Source: Desulfobacteraceae bacterium
GTDB lineage: Bacteria; Desulfobacterota; Desulfobacteria; Desulfobacterales; UBA5852
Assembly: GCA_014237395.1 (NCBI GenBank)
Contig: JABZFP010000036.1
Coordinates: 1 to 64,000 of the forward strand
Reading direction: 5' to 3'
DNA length: 64,000 nucleotides
Positions 15,124 through 23,660 of this stretch are shown here, piece by piece; position 1 is the stretch's first letter, and each line of letters begins with the position of its first letter. The notes under the pieces are model-generated. The model was not told where the DNA came from, did no database searches, and worked only from the letters and a program-made list of their open reading frames with translations. The position numbers and the translations under genes are program-made.

Positions 15124-15578
15124 GATTCCTCCTTGAGACGTTTTGACATGACCAGGGCGCTTTCCCCGGTTTGTGGATAGTAGTTGGGACGTATGCCAAT
15201 GGTTTGGAAACCGGTTTTTTTATACAGGTTGATGGCGGCGATATTGGCGCTTCTCACTTCCAGAAGGGCCGTGGCGGCGCCGCGACGGTTGCCCTCAATC
15301 TGAACGGCGGACAACAGCGCTTCGCCCATACCACGGTTGCGCCATTGAGGGGCGACAGCGATTTTCATGATATGCATTTCATCGGTCAAAAAACGGACGA
15401 AAATATAGGCCATCACAACGGCATGCGGTTGTGGCGGCAAGAAATCTTTCGCGGCCAAGTGGCAACCTGCGGGGCAATCCAACTCATCGATAATCGCCTG
15501 CCGCTTCCAGGGCTGGGCAAAAGATTCGGTTTCAATTCGGCTGATGGCGTCGATATCGTCGAAACTGACGGGTAACAT
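15120..15578 (-). CDS. rimI: ribosomal protein S18-alanine N-acetyltransferase RimI
   Basis: 152 residues of GNAT fold. IMKIAVAPQWRNRGMGEALL holds the acetyl-CoA pyrophosphate loop (R-x-x-G-x-G/A), followed by ATALLEVRSANIAAINLYKK and the RimI-like GFQTIGIRPNYY. ATG 15578 is used; an in-frame GTG at 15584 is the alternative and neither has a clear ribosome site. It acetylates the N-terminal alanine of ribosomal protein S18. It lies 14 bp after the EIIA gene and is coupled to gap. Confidence 0.85.
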   Translation of the reverse strand: MLPVSFDDIDAISRIETESFAQPWKRQAIIDELDCPAGCHLAAKDFLPPQPHAVVMAYIFVRFLTDEMHIMKIAVAPQWRNRGMGEALLSAVQIEGNRRGAATALLEVRSANIAAINLYKKTGFQTIGIRPNYYPQTGESALVMSKRLKEES

Positions 15579-15592
15579 AAACACGGCGTCGG

Positions 15593-16009
15593 TCAGTGTC
15601 CCCTTTTGTTGCCTTTGAGGATGCCGCTGGCCAAAGAAATACTGCGTTTTCCAAAAGCTTCGAGCGAAACGGCCAGATCGCTCAGGGCGTTTTCCTTGCG
15701 GGCGCTGGTCGCTTTGATCAATATGGGCAAATTGACCCCTGAGATGACTTCAATTTTGCCTTCCTCGAGGAAAGAGTAACTCAGGTTGGACGGTGTACCA
15801 CCGAACATATCGGTGAGGATGAGCACCCCTTCCGGTTGGCGCACTTTTTTGATGGCGCTATCGATTTTCTCCCGAAGCTTTTCGGCATTTTCCTTGAGAT
15901 CAATGGAAACCGCTATCGTGTTTTCGGGTTTGCTGCCCAAAATAAATTCGGCGGCCTCGATAAGTGCTTCGCCCAGTTGACTGTGTGTTACGATGACAAT
16001 TCCGATCAT
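15593..16009 (-). CDS. PTS sugar transporter subunit IIA, mannose (EIIA-Man) family
   Basis: 138 residues beginning IGIVIVTHSQLGEALIEAA. The histidine of VTHS (position 9) is the phosphorylation site, and GVLILTDMFGGTPSN is the family signature. In the PTS it accepts phosphate from HPr. No HPr, EI, IIB or IIC is visible here, so it is likely to be regulatory, working with ptsN and rapZ just upstream in a nitrogen/cell-envelope control branch. A 205-bp gap without a gene separates it from rapZ. Confidence 0.88.
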   Translation of the reverse strand: MIGIVIVTHSQLGEALIEAAEFILGSKPENTIAVSIDLKENAEKLREKIDSAIKKVRQPEGVLILTDMFGGTPSNLSYSFLEEGKIEVISGVNLPILIKATSARKENALSDLAVSLEAFGKRSISLASGILKGNKRGH

Positions 16010-16214
16010 GATAGTCCTGTTGTGTTGAGGATGAGCCGTTTTGCGGCATTGACGTTTGTTTCAGGGGAGCGCCATGCTGCGTTATGCCATTAACCAACAA
16101 ATATAATACTCAAAAAATAAGTTACAACCGTGATTCGCAAATCCGGGGGAAGATCGTTATCCAATCGACACGAAAATGGCCACAAAGAGCAGCAGGGATT
16201 GGGTTCGGTGGCGG

Positions 16215-17114
16215 TCAGGGGGTGTCGCGCGATGGTGAGGGTGACTCCTGGTCCTGTCGTTTGATGTCGCGATGCGATATTTCGATTTCCGCCCCATGAC
16301 GGCGAATATGCTCGAAAACAGCGCGCGCGATGGCAACCGACCGATGGTGACCCCCCGTGCATCCGATGGCAATGGTCAGGTATGCTTTGCCTTCTTTTTC
16401 ATAGAGCGGAATAAGGTCGTCAAGCAGATCCAGATATTTTTCCAGAAACGGTCGGCTGTTGGGGTCCGCCATCACGAAATCACGCACCCGCGTGGATTCG
16501 CCATCCATCGCTTTCATTTCCGGATGGAAATAGGGATTGGCAAGGAAACGGACATCCATCATCAGATCCGCATTGTGCGGTATCCCGTATTTAAATCCAA
16601 ATGACATGACGTGAATCTTCATCCGGATTTGATCCTGGTGATTGACCAGGTCCCGTATGATCATTTTCAATTCGTGGACGGTGAGGCCGGTCGTGTTGAT
16701 AATCTGGTCGGCCGATATGCGAAGGGTCTCCAAAGCGGCTTTTTCCCGCTGAATACCGTCGACCAGGTTTTGGTTGCGTCCCAGCGGATGATAACGGCGG
16801 GTCTGGCTGTATCGGTTCAGAAGATCTTTGTCATCAGCCTCCAGAAAGATGATTTCCAGGCCGTGGCCGTCTGCTTTGAGCGCATCGAAGATAGCGGCAT
16901 GATGGGCGATGAAGTCCTTTTCACGGGCGTCCATCACAAACGCCAGGCCGGTGATGTCGGCATTGTGCTGCAGGGGAAGTTCAAGGAATTTAGGCAGCAG
17001 GGAGACGGGCATGTTATCGACGCAGTAGAAACCTGCATCTTCCATCACGTCGAGGGCGGTGCTTTTGCCCGATCCGGAAAGACCGGTAATGATGAAAATT
17101 TTTTTGCCAGTCAT
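16215..17114 (-). CDS. rapZ: RNase adapter / nucleotide-binding protein RapZ
   Basis: 299 residues with Walker A ITGLSGSGKSTALDVMED near the N-terminus and the C-terminal signature IGCTGGHHRSVAIA. In E. coli RapZ senses glucosamine 6-phosphate and guides RNase E to GlmZ; in other bacteria it is an ATP/GTP-binding protein of the ptsN region. ATG 17114 is preferred; a TTG at 17162 would overlap ptsN by 26 bp and add a poorly conserved Lys-rich stretch. It is in the rpoN operon. Confidence 0.93.
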   Translation of the reverse strand: MTGKKIFIITGLSGSGKSTALDVMEDAGFYCVDNMPVSLLPKFLELPLQHNADITGLAFVMDAREKDFIAHHAAIFDALKADGHGLEIIFLEADDKDLLNRYSQTRRYHPLGRNQNLVDGIQREKAALETLRISADQIINTTGLTVHELKMIIRDLVNHQDQIRMKIHVMSFGFKYGIPHNADLMMDVRFLANPYFHPEMKAMDGESTRVRDFVMADPNSRPFLEKYLDLLDDLIPLYEKEGKAYLTIAIGCTGGHHRSVAIARAVFEHIRRHGAEIEISHRDIKRQDQESPSPSRDTP

Positions 17115-17136
17115 CGTTATCGAAACGGCCGTGGGG

Positions 17137-17595
17137 TTAGAATTCTTGGTCTTCTTCTTCAATAATGGCGTGGATTTCTTCTGTCGTGGAGGCCGCCAGC
17201 AGTTTTTCTTTGAAAAGTTCGTTTTTGAGAATGCGGGAAATGCGTGCCAATACTTTTAAATGCAGACCGGTCGAGTTCTCTGGTGTCAGCAATAAAAAGA
17301 AGATATGCGTCGGTTTGCCGTCCATCGACTCGAAATTGACGCCGGTACGGCTTATGCCAAATCCGAGCACAAGGTTCTGCAATGATTTCAACTTGCCATG
17401 CGGGATGCCGATGCCGCCGCCAATCCCGGTGCTGCCCAACCGCTCTCTTTCCATCAATACACGTACAAGTTCATCACCGTTGATCCCGATGATGTCCGCT
17501 ACCGGTGCGGCCAGTTCCCCCAAAATGCCCTTTTTGTCGTGTGCCTGTAGATCGGCACAGATGGCGTCATGGCTGAGTACGTCAAGAATTTTCAT
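17137..17595 (-). CDS. ptsN: nitrogen-regulatory PTS EIIA protein PtsN
   Basis: 152 residues of the EIIA-fructose/nitrogen fold. GIGGGIGIPHGKLKSL contains the phospho-acceptor histidine, and FFLLLTPENSTGLHLKVLA is the conserved central part. The start at ATG 17595 gives MKILDVLSHDAI, matching the family opening; the open frame extends further upstream without such similarity. PtsN is the output protein of the nitrogen PTS. It sits between hpf and rapZ in the typical rpoN cluster. Confidence 0.93.
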   Translation of the reverse strand: MKILDVLSHDAICADLQAHDKKGILGELAAPVADIIGINGDELVRVLMERERLGSTGIGGGIGIPHGKLKSLQNLVLGFGISRTGVNFESMDGKPTHIFFLLLTPENSTGLHLKVLARISRILKNELFKEKLLAASTTEEIHAIIEEEDQEF

Positions 17596-17730
17596 GGCAA
17601 GGTAAATTGAGCCTTTGATAGCGTGAGCGTTGCAGGCCGCATCCGGTGAAGATTCACCGTCAATCGATGGGGGCTTCCAAAGGAAACTTCCGTGCCTGCA
17701 ACGCATGCCGTTTAGGGTGAAGATCGTTGG

Positions 17731-18258
17731 TTACATCCGGGGCTGAATGAGTCCCAAGTCGCCGTCATTGCGGCGGTAAAGCACATTAATTTGATCGGTA
17801 CGGGCGTCGGTGAACACAAGAAAGTTCTCGTTCGTCAAATCCATCTGGAGAATGGCCTCATCGACATCCATGGGCTTGTATTCAACGTAAGTCACTTTGA
17901 CCTGCGGCGCGGCATCATCGCCCACGGGGGGGGTCAGGCCGGCCATTTTTACTTTCAGGCGCGACTTGGAGCGTCGTTCACGGACTTTTTCCTTGCCCTT
18001 TTTAATTTGTTTTTCAAGTTTATCCAGCACCATGTCAATGGCGGAATACATGTCTTCCGTTTCTTCCTTGCCATTGATTTTCATGCGGTCGCCGGAAACG
18101 CTGATTTCAGCAATATGTCTAAATTTTTCAACCTTGAGAACGACATTGGCCTCGGCCGGGTTGTCCAAAAGCCGGTCAAAACGGTCGAGCTTGTCCGTAA
18201 CATAGCTTTTCAGGTGATCGGAGGAGTCAATATTTTTAAAAGTTACCGATGTTTGCAT
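17731..18258 (-). CDS. hpf: ribosome hibernation-promoting factor, long form
   Basis: 175 residues. The N-terminal S30AE domain (about 1-95) begins QTSVTFKNIDSSDHLKSYV; the C-terminal dimerisation domain (about 118-172) has VTYVEYKPMDVDEAILQMDL and VLYRRNDGDLGLIQP. The long form joins 70S ribosomes into 100S dimers in stationary phase. AGGAGG precedes the ATG at 18258 by a good distance. It lies 11 bp after rpoN. Confidence 0.95.
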   Translation of the reverse strand: MQTSVTFKNIDSSDHLKSYVTDKLDRFDRLLDNPAEANVVLKVEKFRHIAEISVSGDRMKINGKEETEDMYSAIDMVLDKLEKQIKKGKEKVRERRSKSRLKVKMAGLTPPVGDDAAPQVKVTYVEYKPMDVDEAILQMDLTNENFLVFTDARTDQINVLYRRNDGDLGLIQPRM

Positions 18259-18269
18259 AAATGTCCTCC

Positions 18270-19706
18270 TTATATCTGTTTGCGTTTGTTGGAAGGCAGG
18301 ACACCAAGAATTTCACGGTATTTGGCAACTGTTCGGCGGGCGATGCTGATATTGGCCTCCTTTAACAAAGTTGCGATCTTATCGTCGCTGTATGGTTTGC
18401 GAGGGTTTTCGTTGGCAATAATGTCTTTAATCTTTTGCTGCACGCTTGCCGAAGCAATTTCCCCACCGTGACTTTTCCTGATGGAACTGTTGAAGAAGTA
18501 CTTGAGTTCGAATAGTCCCTGCGGTGTATAGGTGTATTTATTGGTCGTCACCCGTGATATGGTTGACTCATGCATTTCGATGTCCTGGGCGACGTCCCGC
18601 AACACCATCGGTTTGAGATAGGCAATTCCTTTTTCGAAAAAAGGCCTTTGATACTTTAAAATACTTTCCATCACTTTATAGATCGTTTTTTGCCGCTGAT
18701 GAATGCTTTTGATGAGCCATGCGGCGGAACGCATTTTGTCCTGGATGAAGCTCTCGGCATCGCCGGGGAGTTTTTCGCCTTTGGACAGCGATTTTCGATA
18801 GAGCGAATTGACCCGCAGTTTGGGCATGCCATCGTCATTCAATACAACGACAAAATCATCGTCGACTTTGTAGACATAAATATCGGGGATAATGTACTGG
18901 GGCGTTTCATCGCTGAATTGACGGCCGGGACGCGGTTCAAGGCTGCGTATGATGTTCACGGCCGCCACGACATCATCGTATTTTACCTTGAGCGCCCGGC
19001 TGATGGCTTTGTAATTTTTGTTTTCGAGGTGGTTGAGATGATCATTGACGATAGCGACGACAAGGGGGGTGTCGACCCCGAGATGCCGCGCCTGGATCAG
19101 CAGGCATTCGCTGAGACTCCTGGCGGCAATACCAATCGGATCAAAAGTGTGGATCAGTTCTAGAAGGTTTTCAACGTGTTCGACAGGGGCTTCCGCCGTT
19201 ACTGCAATCTGCTCCAGCGGAACATCGAGATAGCCGTCTTTGTTGAGGTTTCCAATGATCAAACTGCCGATTTCGCGGTCATTATCTTCCGGCAGGCTCA
19301 TGGCTAGCTGCCAGATCAGGTGGTCGTCAAGGGATTCTTTTTTGGATACGAAAGCCTCATAACGCGGTGCATCCCGGTTCTCGGATTCGTAGCTGGTGCG
19401 GCCGACCGAATTGTATTCGTCCAGATAGTTGCTCCAGTCGATATCATCCGAAATTTTCTCTTCGACCGTGACTTCCTTGGCGGCCATTTCGACTTCGGGG
19501 GGCGTATCGGCTGCCGGTTCTTCCGTCCGCTCCTCCGGGAGTGATTCCTGAACCTCTTCCAAGGCAGGGTTTTCCTCAAGCTCCTGGTTGACGGTTTCTA
19601 GAAGTTCCAACCGCGATAACTGCAGAAGCTTGATCGCCATCTGGAGTTGTGGCGTCATGATGAGTTGCTGGGTGAGTTTCAGCTGCTGTCTGAGTTCGAG
19701 TGCCAT
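18270..19706 (-). CDS. rpoN: RNA polymerase sigma-54 factor RpoN
   Basis: 478 residues. The N-terminal activator-interacting region is Gln/Leu-rich (ELRQQLKLTQQLIMTPQLQM), followed by an acidic linker, the core-binding domain, and a C-terminal DNA-binding domain ending with the RpoN box ARRTVAKYRE and LGVLPSNKRKQI. It directs the -24/-12 promoters, of which at least three candidates are in this window (2833, 5084 and 57600). It is 1 bp downstream of lptB. Confidence 0.98.
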   Translation of the reverse strand: MALELRQQLKLTQQLIMTPQLQMAIKLLQLSRLELLETVNQELEENPALEEVQESLPEERTEEPAADTPPEVEMAAKEVTVEEKISDDIDWSNYLDEYNSVGRTSYESENRDAPRYEAFVSKKESLDDHLIWQLAMSLPEDNDREIGSLIIGNLNKDGYLDVPLEQIAVTAEAPVEHVENLLELIHTFDPIGIAARSLSECLLIQARHLGVDTPLVVAIVNDHLNHLENKNYKAISRALKVKYDDVVAAVNIIRSLEPRPGRQFSDETPQYIIPDIYVYKVDDDFVVVLNDDGMPKLRVNSLYRKSLSKGEKLPGDAESFIQDKMRSAAWLIKSIHQRQKTIYKVMESILKYQRPFFEKGIAYLKPMVLRDVAQDIEMHESTISRVTTNKYTYTPQGLFELKYFFNSSIRKSHGGEIASASVQQKIKDIIANENPRKPYSDDKIATLLKEANISIARRTVAKYREILGVLPSNKRKQI

Positions 19707-19707
19707 A

Positions 19708-20430
19708 TTATAAGCGGAATTCGTCTCCTAAATAGATCTTGCGGGCCGTCTTGCTGGCAATGATTTTTTCGGGTGGACCGAACTCGATCACCTGCCCCTC
19801 GTTTAAAATATAGGCCCGATCGCAAACTTCCAGCGTTTCCCTTACGTTGTGATCTGAAATCAGTACACCAATACCACGTGTGCGCAAATGTTTGATAATG
19901 TTTTTGATATCGATTACCGCGAGGGGATCGACCCCGGCAAAAGGCTCATCCAATAGCATGAAGGCCGGATTTGTTGCCAGGGCACGGGATATTTCCAGGC
20001 GACGCTTTTCCCCGCCGGAAAGAACCTCTGCGCGCTGTTTCGCGAGATGCTGAATCCCCAACTCCTCCAATAGCATATCGGCCCGCTGGTGCATTTCGTC
20101 CCGGCTCAACGGGAGCGTCTCGAGGATCGCCATGAGATTGTCGCGCACCGATAATTTACGAAAGACCGATGTTTCCTGGGGGAGGTAGCCGATACCTTTG
20201 CGGGCACGGATGTACATGGGTTCCCGCGTAACCTCCTCCTCATCGATGCGCACGGTTCCCGAATCCGGTGTCACCATTCCGATCGTCAGGTAAAACGTGG
20301 TGGTTTTGCCGGCACCGTTGGGTCCAAGCAGGCCGACCACCACGCCACTCTCTACCGACATACTTACATCGTTAACGACTTTTCGTCCACCGTAGTTTTT
20401 TTTCAGGTTTTCAATTGCCAGTAGCGCCAT
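19708..20430 (-). CDS. lptB: LPS export ABC transporter ATP-binding protein LptB
   Basis: 240 residues from ATG 20430 (MALLAIENLKKNYGGRKVV). Walker A is GLLGPNGAGKTTTFYL, the signature is VLSGGEKRRLEISRAL, Walker B is FMLLDEPFAGVDP, and the switch histidine is in LISDHNVRET. An upstream ATG at 20448 is possible but neither start has a strong ribosome site. LptB powers LPS extraction from the inner membrane with LptFG (not in this window). It lies between lptA and rpoN as usual. Confidence 0.95.
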   Translation of the reverse strand: MALLAIENLKKNYGGRKVVNDVSMSVESGVVVGLLGPNGAGKTTTFYLTIGMVTPDSGTVRIDEEEVTREPMYIRARKGIGYLPQETSVFRKLSVRDNLMAILETLPLSRDEMHQRADMLLEELGIQHLAKQRAEVLSGGEKRRLEISRALATNPAFMLLDEPFAGVDPLAVIDIKNIIKHLRTRGIGVLISDHNVRETLEVCDRAYILNEGQVIEFGPPEKIIASKTARKIYLGDEFRL

Positions 20431-20500
20431 AATCTTGCTTGTCTGCATTCAATCGTTCGGCCGTCTTATTTTTGGGGCCTTGTGGGAGTCCTGAGGCGTT

Positions 20501-21061
20501 TCAGTCGGCATCCTTGCTGTTCGGGAAAAAGACGGCTTCGACACGCCCTTTCGGACTACTTTCAACAGTAATGCGATCCTTTGCCCTGTAAAGCGTGATC
20601 TTGGAACCCCGGATGGTGTTTTTGCCATCCACAACCGTTGCGTTGTCACCCGTCAGCGTCAGGGTTTCGTTTTCGGTGGAATAACGCGCTTTGTCCGATG
20701 TCGCGGTGCGCCCATCGAATAAGATGACCACGTTGCCACTGGCTTCGATGTCCTGAATACGGGAGTTGCCAGCCTGGGGCGACGCTTGCTCAGCGGTGTC
20801 GTCCTTGTACCAGACTTTAAGTTTCTCGGATGTAATGACGGTTGTGCCCTGGACAACTTTTACGTTGCCCGTAAATATAAACGTACGGTTACGGTTGTCG
20901 ACATCCAGCTGGTCCGCAGCGATTTGGATCTGCTCTTTGCTGTTCAGGGGGGAAGAAAGAGGGCTTTGTTGCGCCTGAAGTGCCTCGACCCCGATCAGCA
21001 AAAAGAGGCATAGTCCGATCCAAACCGATTTTAATCGATTGCGCCTAAAAAAGCGATGCAT
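20501..21061 (-). CDS. lptA: LPS transport periplasmic protein LptA
   Basis: 186 residues. A signal peptide (about 1-30, with WIGLCLFLLIGVEALQAQ) is followed by an OstA/LptA-type beta-jellyroll containing IQIAADQLDVDNRNRTFIF, GNVKVVQGTTVI and NTIRGSKITLYR. It forms the periplasmic LPS bridge. A GTG at 21070 is an alternative start; either way the gene overlaps lptC, indicating translational coupling. Confidence 0.9.
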   Translation of the reverse strand: MHRFFRRNRLKSVWIGLCLFLLIGVEALQAQQSPLSSPLNSKEQIQIAADQLDVDNRNRTFIFTGNVKVVQGTTVITSEKLKVWYKDDTAEQASPQAGNSRIQDIEASGNVVILFDGRTATSDKARYSTENETLTLTGDNATVVDGKNTIRGSKITLYRAKDRITVESSPKGRVEAVFFPNSKDAD

Positions 21062-21623
21062 TTTCTTCACTGAAGGTCCCCTTTACCATGCCCTTTAAAA
21101 CGGCGGTTTCCGACTCCAAATCGACGGTCATTGTATCGGCCTGCAGCTTAAATGTCTGCCCCGTGATCGTGACGGGCACCGGAACGTTGATTTTCCGATT
21201 GACGTGATCATAAAGAATCGTTTCCGACACAAGCTGATAGTCCGCATCCTGAACGATAACATTGCCCGATATCTCGATATCGTTGGTTTCGGTGTCAAGC
21301 TGGCCCTGACGACCTTTTACCATTACCTCCCGGTCATTTTCCAGAAAGAACGATACCCGTACGTCATCAAACAATGCTGTTTTGGCGCTATCGCTGTATT
21401 GGGCGGAAGCCGCTTCCAGGCTCCACTCCTTGCGGCCGTCTTTGACGGCCGTATGCTGGATTTCACCGATGGAAATGTCCGTGCCCGCGGGGATGGCATC
21501 CACCAATTTGGCGGGATTTTCGGAAAATTCCCGGTATTTCAAAAAAACAGTGATCAGCAGGCCAAACATCAGGGCGATGCCAATCACCAGAATTCCTGTC
21601 AATAATCGTTTCGAGGGCAACAT
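21045..21623 (-). CDS. lptC: LPS export protein LptC
   Basis: 192 residues: one N-terminal membrane anchor (LLTGILVIGIALMFGLLITV) and a periplasmic LptC domain with EWSLEAASAQYSDSAKTALF and GNVIVQDADYQLVSETILYD. It receives LPS from LptB2FG and passes it to LptA. It is the first gene of the lptCAB-rpoN-hpf-ptsN-rapZ series in this window. Confidence 0.88.
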   Translation of the reverse strand: MLPSKRLLTGILVIGIALMFGLLITVFLKYREFSENPAKLVDAIPAGTDISIGEIQHTAVKDGRKEWSLEAASAQYSDSAKTALFDDVRVSFFLENDREVMVKGRQGQLDTETNDIEISGNVIVQDADYQLVSETILYDHVNRKINVPVPVTITGQTFKLQADTMTVDLESETAVLKGMVKGTFSEENASLF

Positions 21624-22150
21624 GACCCCTAATCCCCGGCGAAACCGCCTGATCGTTTCTTCGAAGGTGACATCGGCACCCGAATCTTACACGGACACCG
21701 GACCTGATTTTCGATGGGCGGTTTCGGTGCGCATGGGGTCTGATGAAAGTGGCGGCAAGCTCGCCGAATTCCATCGGATGAAAAGCGGAACAGGAAGGCC
21801 CCACCTATTATATGCACGCCTTCGAATGGCACCGCAACCCCAGCAACCGCAACAACGTCAATTCAACCTGTCCCTGCCTGCTATTCTATTCGTCAGTAAT
21901 CCCTGGTTTTGATCCGGGGACGCTGTTTCGTGAATGGGGTTAGGGACTGTTTACCATGGTTCTAAATGTGCCGGGAGGTGTGTTGCCCGGGGGCTTCCCA
22001 GTGGCGCGCAACCCCCTGCGTCAGGGGCCGAAAAGTAATCGAAGCTCACCTTTACCCCGTGGGGTAGCAAAAGTCAAGAATCGAAACTTTGCCTTGATTA
22101 TCGATACGTTACCTGTTAGCGTATCGCGACAAAATTAACCTCTAAACGGT
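21624..22150. other. 527-bp divergent region between lptC and the M23 peptidase
   Basis: No protein-coding frame with family resemblance was found. It contains a MerR-type promoter-like element on the minus strand (22047-22077) pointing towards lptC and several GC-rich inverted repeats near 21975-22030. The start of the lpt-rpoN operon must lie here. Confidence 0.45.
22047..22077 (-). promoter_or_regulatory. MerR-family-type operator/promoter
   Basis: On the minus strand TTGACT (22077-22072) is followed by a perfect dyad TACCCC-AC-GGGGTA (22066-22053) and AAAGGT at an 18-bp spacing. A dyad inside an overlong -35/-10 spacer and an AAGGT-like -10 resemble metal-responsive MerR promoters. The next gene downstream is lptC, about 430 nt away, and no merR-like gene is nearby. 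Confidence 0.35.
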
Positions 22151-23533
22151 GTGAAACGCGTGAAATCGAAACAGAAAATGACATTTCGTTGGGTGCTTCT
22201 TCTGGTGCTCTTGGTGCCGCTGCTTGTGGCGGGTGGATTTCTTGTCTTGCGATTGGAAGGCCATGCCCCCCAGGTGGCCCATGACCTGGCGGAGCCTTTC
22301 GTGGGTGCACCGCGGGAAATCGTGCTGGAAATTACCGAGCGTGGCCGTGGCTTGCAGACCATTCGGGTCTCGGTCGTCCAGGGCGGACGCGAAACCCTTT
22401 TGGAGGAACTTGATTTTGACGGGTCCATGCTATGGGCCGGCAGCGGCGTATTGACACATCGTCTTCCATTGAACCTGGATGCGCATGCATTGTCACTGGA
22501 AGAGGGTGACGCCCTGATGCGTATTGAAGTCCGGGACTATTCCTGGCGGAATTGGTGGCATGGGAACCTTACGGTAACCGAGTTGCCGCTGCTGGTGGAT
22601 ACACGTGCCCCGCAAATCGAGGTTCTCAGTCGGCAGCACTATGTCAACCAGGGGGGAGGAGGGGCCGTCGTTTATCGGCTAACGGAATCCTGCGCTTCAC
22701 ACGGCGTTGAGGTCGGCGGTCACTTCTACCCGGGATTCCCGGCCGGGGGCAAAGACCCCAAGACGATGATCGCTTTTTTCGCCGTGGCCTATGACCAGGG
22801 GCCCGACACGGCGGTTCTGGCATCGGCGACGGATTTCGCGGGCAATCAAACGAAAATGGGGTTCCATTGCCGCATTCGGGCCAAATCGTTTCGCAAGGAC
22901 GTCCTCAATATTTCGGATGCGTTTATCGGCAGTCGCATGGTGCCCTTGCTGGCCGCAGCGGGACAAAGTGAAACCGACCTGACAAAGGTTTTTCTGGCCG
23001 TTAATCGTGACATGCGCCAAGCCAATTACGACCAGTTGACCGGCCTCGGAAAGCAGACCATTCCCGAAAAACTGTGGCAAGGTTCCTTTCTGCGCCTGCC
23101 CAAATCGGCCAACCGCGCTCAATTTGCCGACCATCGGGTTTACCGCTACAAGAGTGAGGTGGTTGACCGCCAGGTTCATCTGGGGGCGGATCTGGCTTCC
23201 GTCCAGCAGTCCCCGATTCCGGCCGCCAACAATGGGCGCGTGGTTTTCGCTGAGGCGGTAGGGATTTATGGCAACACGGTGGTGCTTGATCATGGATTTG
23301 GCTTGTTCAGCCTTTACGCCCATTTGAGCGCGATAAAAGTTCAAACCGGTGATAGGGTCGACAAAGGCGACACCATCGGACAAACCGGTGTAACCGGGCT
23401 GGCGGTGGGCGATCATCTGCATTTCGGCATGATGGTGCATGACACCTTTGTCAATCCAATCGAGTGGTGGGATGATCACTGGATCAACGATAACATTCTC
23501 ACCAAACTGAAGTTGGTGGAACCGGTGTCCTGA
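22151..23533 (+). CDS. membrane-anchored M23 family metallopeptidase
   Basis: 460 residues. After a basic start there is one transmembrane segment (about 12-32, VLLLVLLVPLLVAGGFLVL). A long region without recognised domains follows, and then a C-terminal LytM/M23 domain with VHLGADLAS (zinc His and Asp), YAHLSAIKVQTGDRVDKGDT and DHLHFGMMVHD (His-x-His). Such enzymes cleave peptide cross-links in murein in the periplasm or activate amidases. The start is GTG at 22151. It is divergent from the lpt operon. Confidence 0.88.
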   Translation: MKRVKSKQKMTFRWVLLLVLLVPLLVAGGFLVLRLEGHAPQVAHDLAEPFVGAPREIVLEITERGRGLQTIRVSVVQGGRETLLEELDFDGSMLWAGSGVLTHRLPLNLDAHALSLEEGDALMRIEVRDYSWRNWWHGNLTVTELPLLVDTRAPQIEVLSRQHYVNQGGGGAVVYRLTESCASHGVEVGGHFYPGFPAGGKDPKTMIAFFAVAYDQGPDTAVLASATDFAGNQTKMGFHCRIRAKSFRKDVLNISDAFIGSRMVPLLAAAGQSETDLTKVFLAVNRDMRQANYDQLTGLGKQTIPEKLWQGSFLRLPKSANRAQFADHRVYRYKSEVVDRQVHLGADLASVQQSPIPAANNGRVVFAEAVGIYGNTVVLDHGFGLFSLYAHLSAIKVQTGDRVDKGDTIGQTGVTGLAVGDHLHFGMMVHDTFVNPIEWWDDHWINDNILTKLKLVEPVS

Positions 23534-23660
23534 ATCCGTCACGGCACGGGTATGTTTAGCTTACGACCAAGCGGGGCTTGTTTTCTGATCGAGGGATCAT
23601 GCGGGGGACAAGCGCCGGTTATCGAGTGGATAGAACCGAAGAGGGGGGCTTGCGCAAAGC

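Noticed and set aside
16010..16214. Possible HPr gene between EIIA-Man and rapZ
   Set aside because: No frame with an HPr active-site histidine motif exists; the only open frame is a tail of out-of-frame rapZ sequence.
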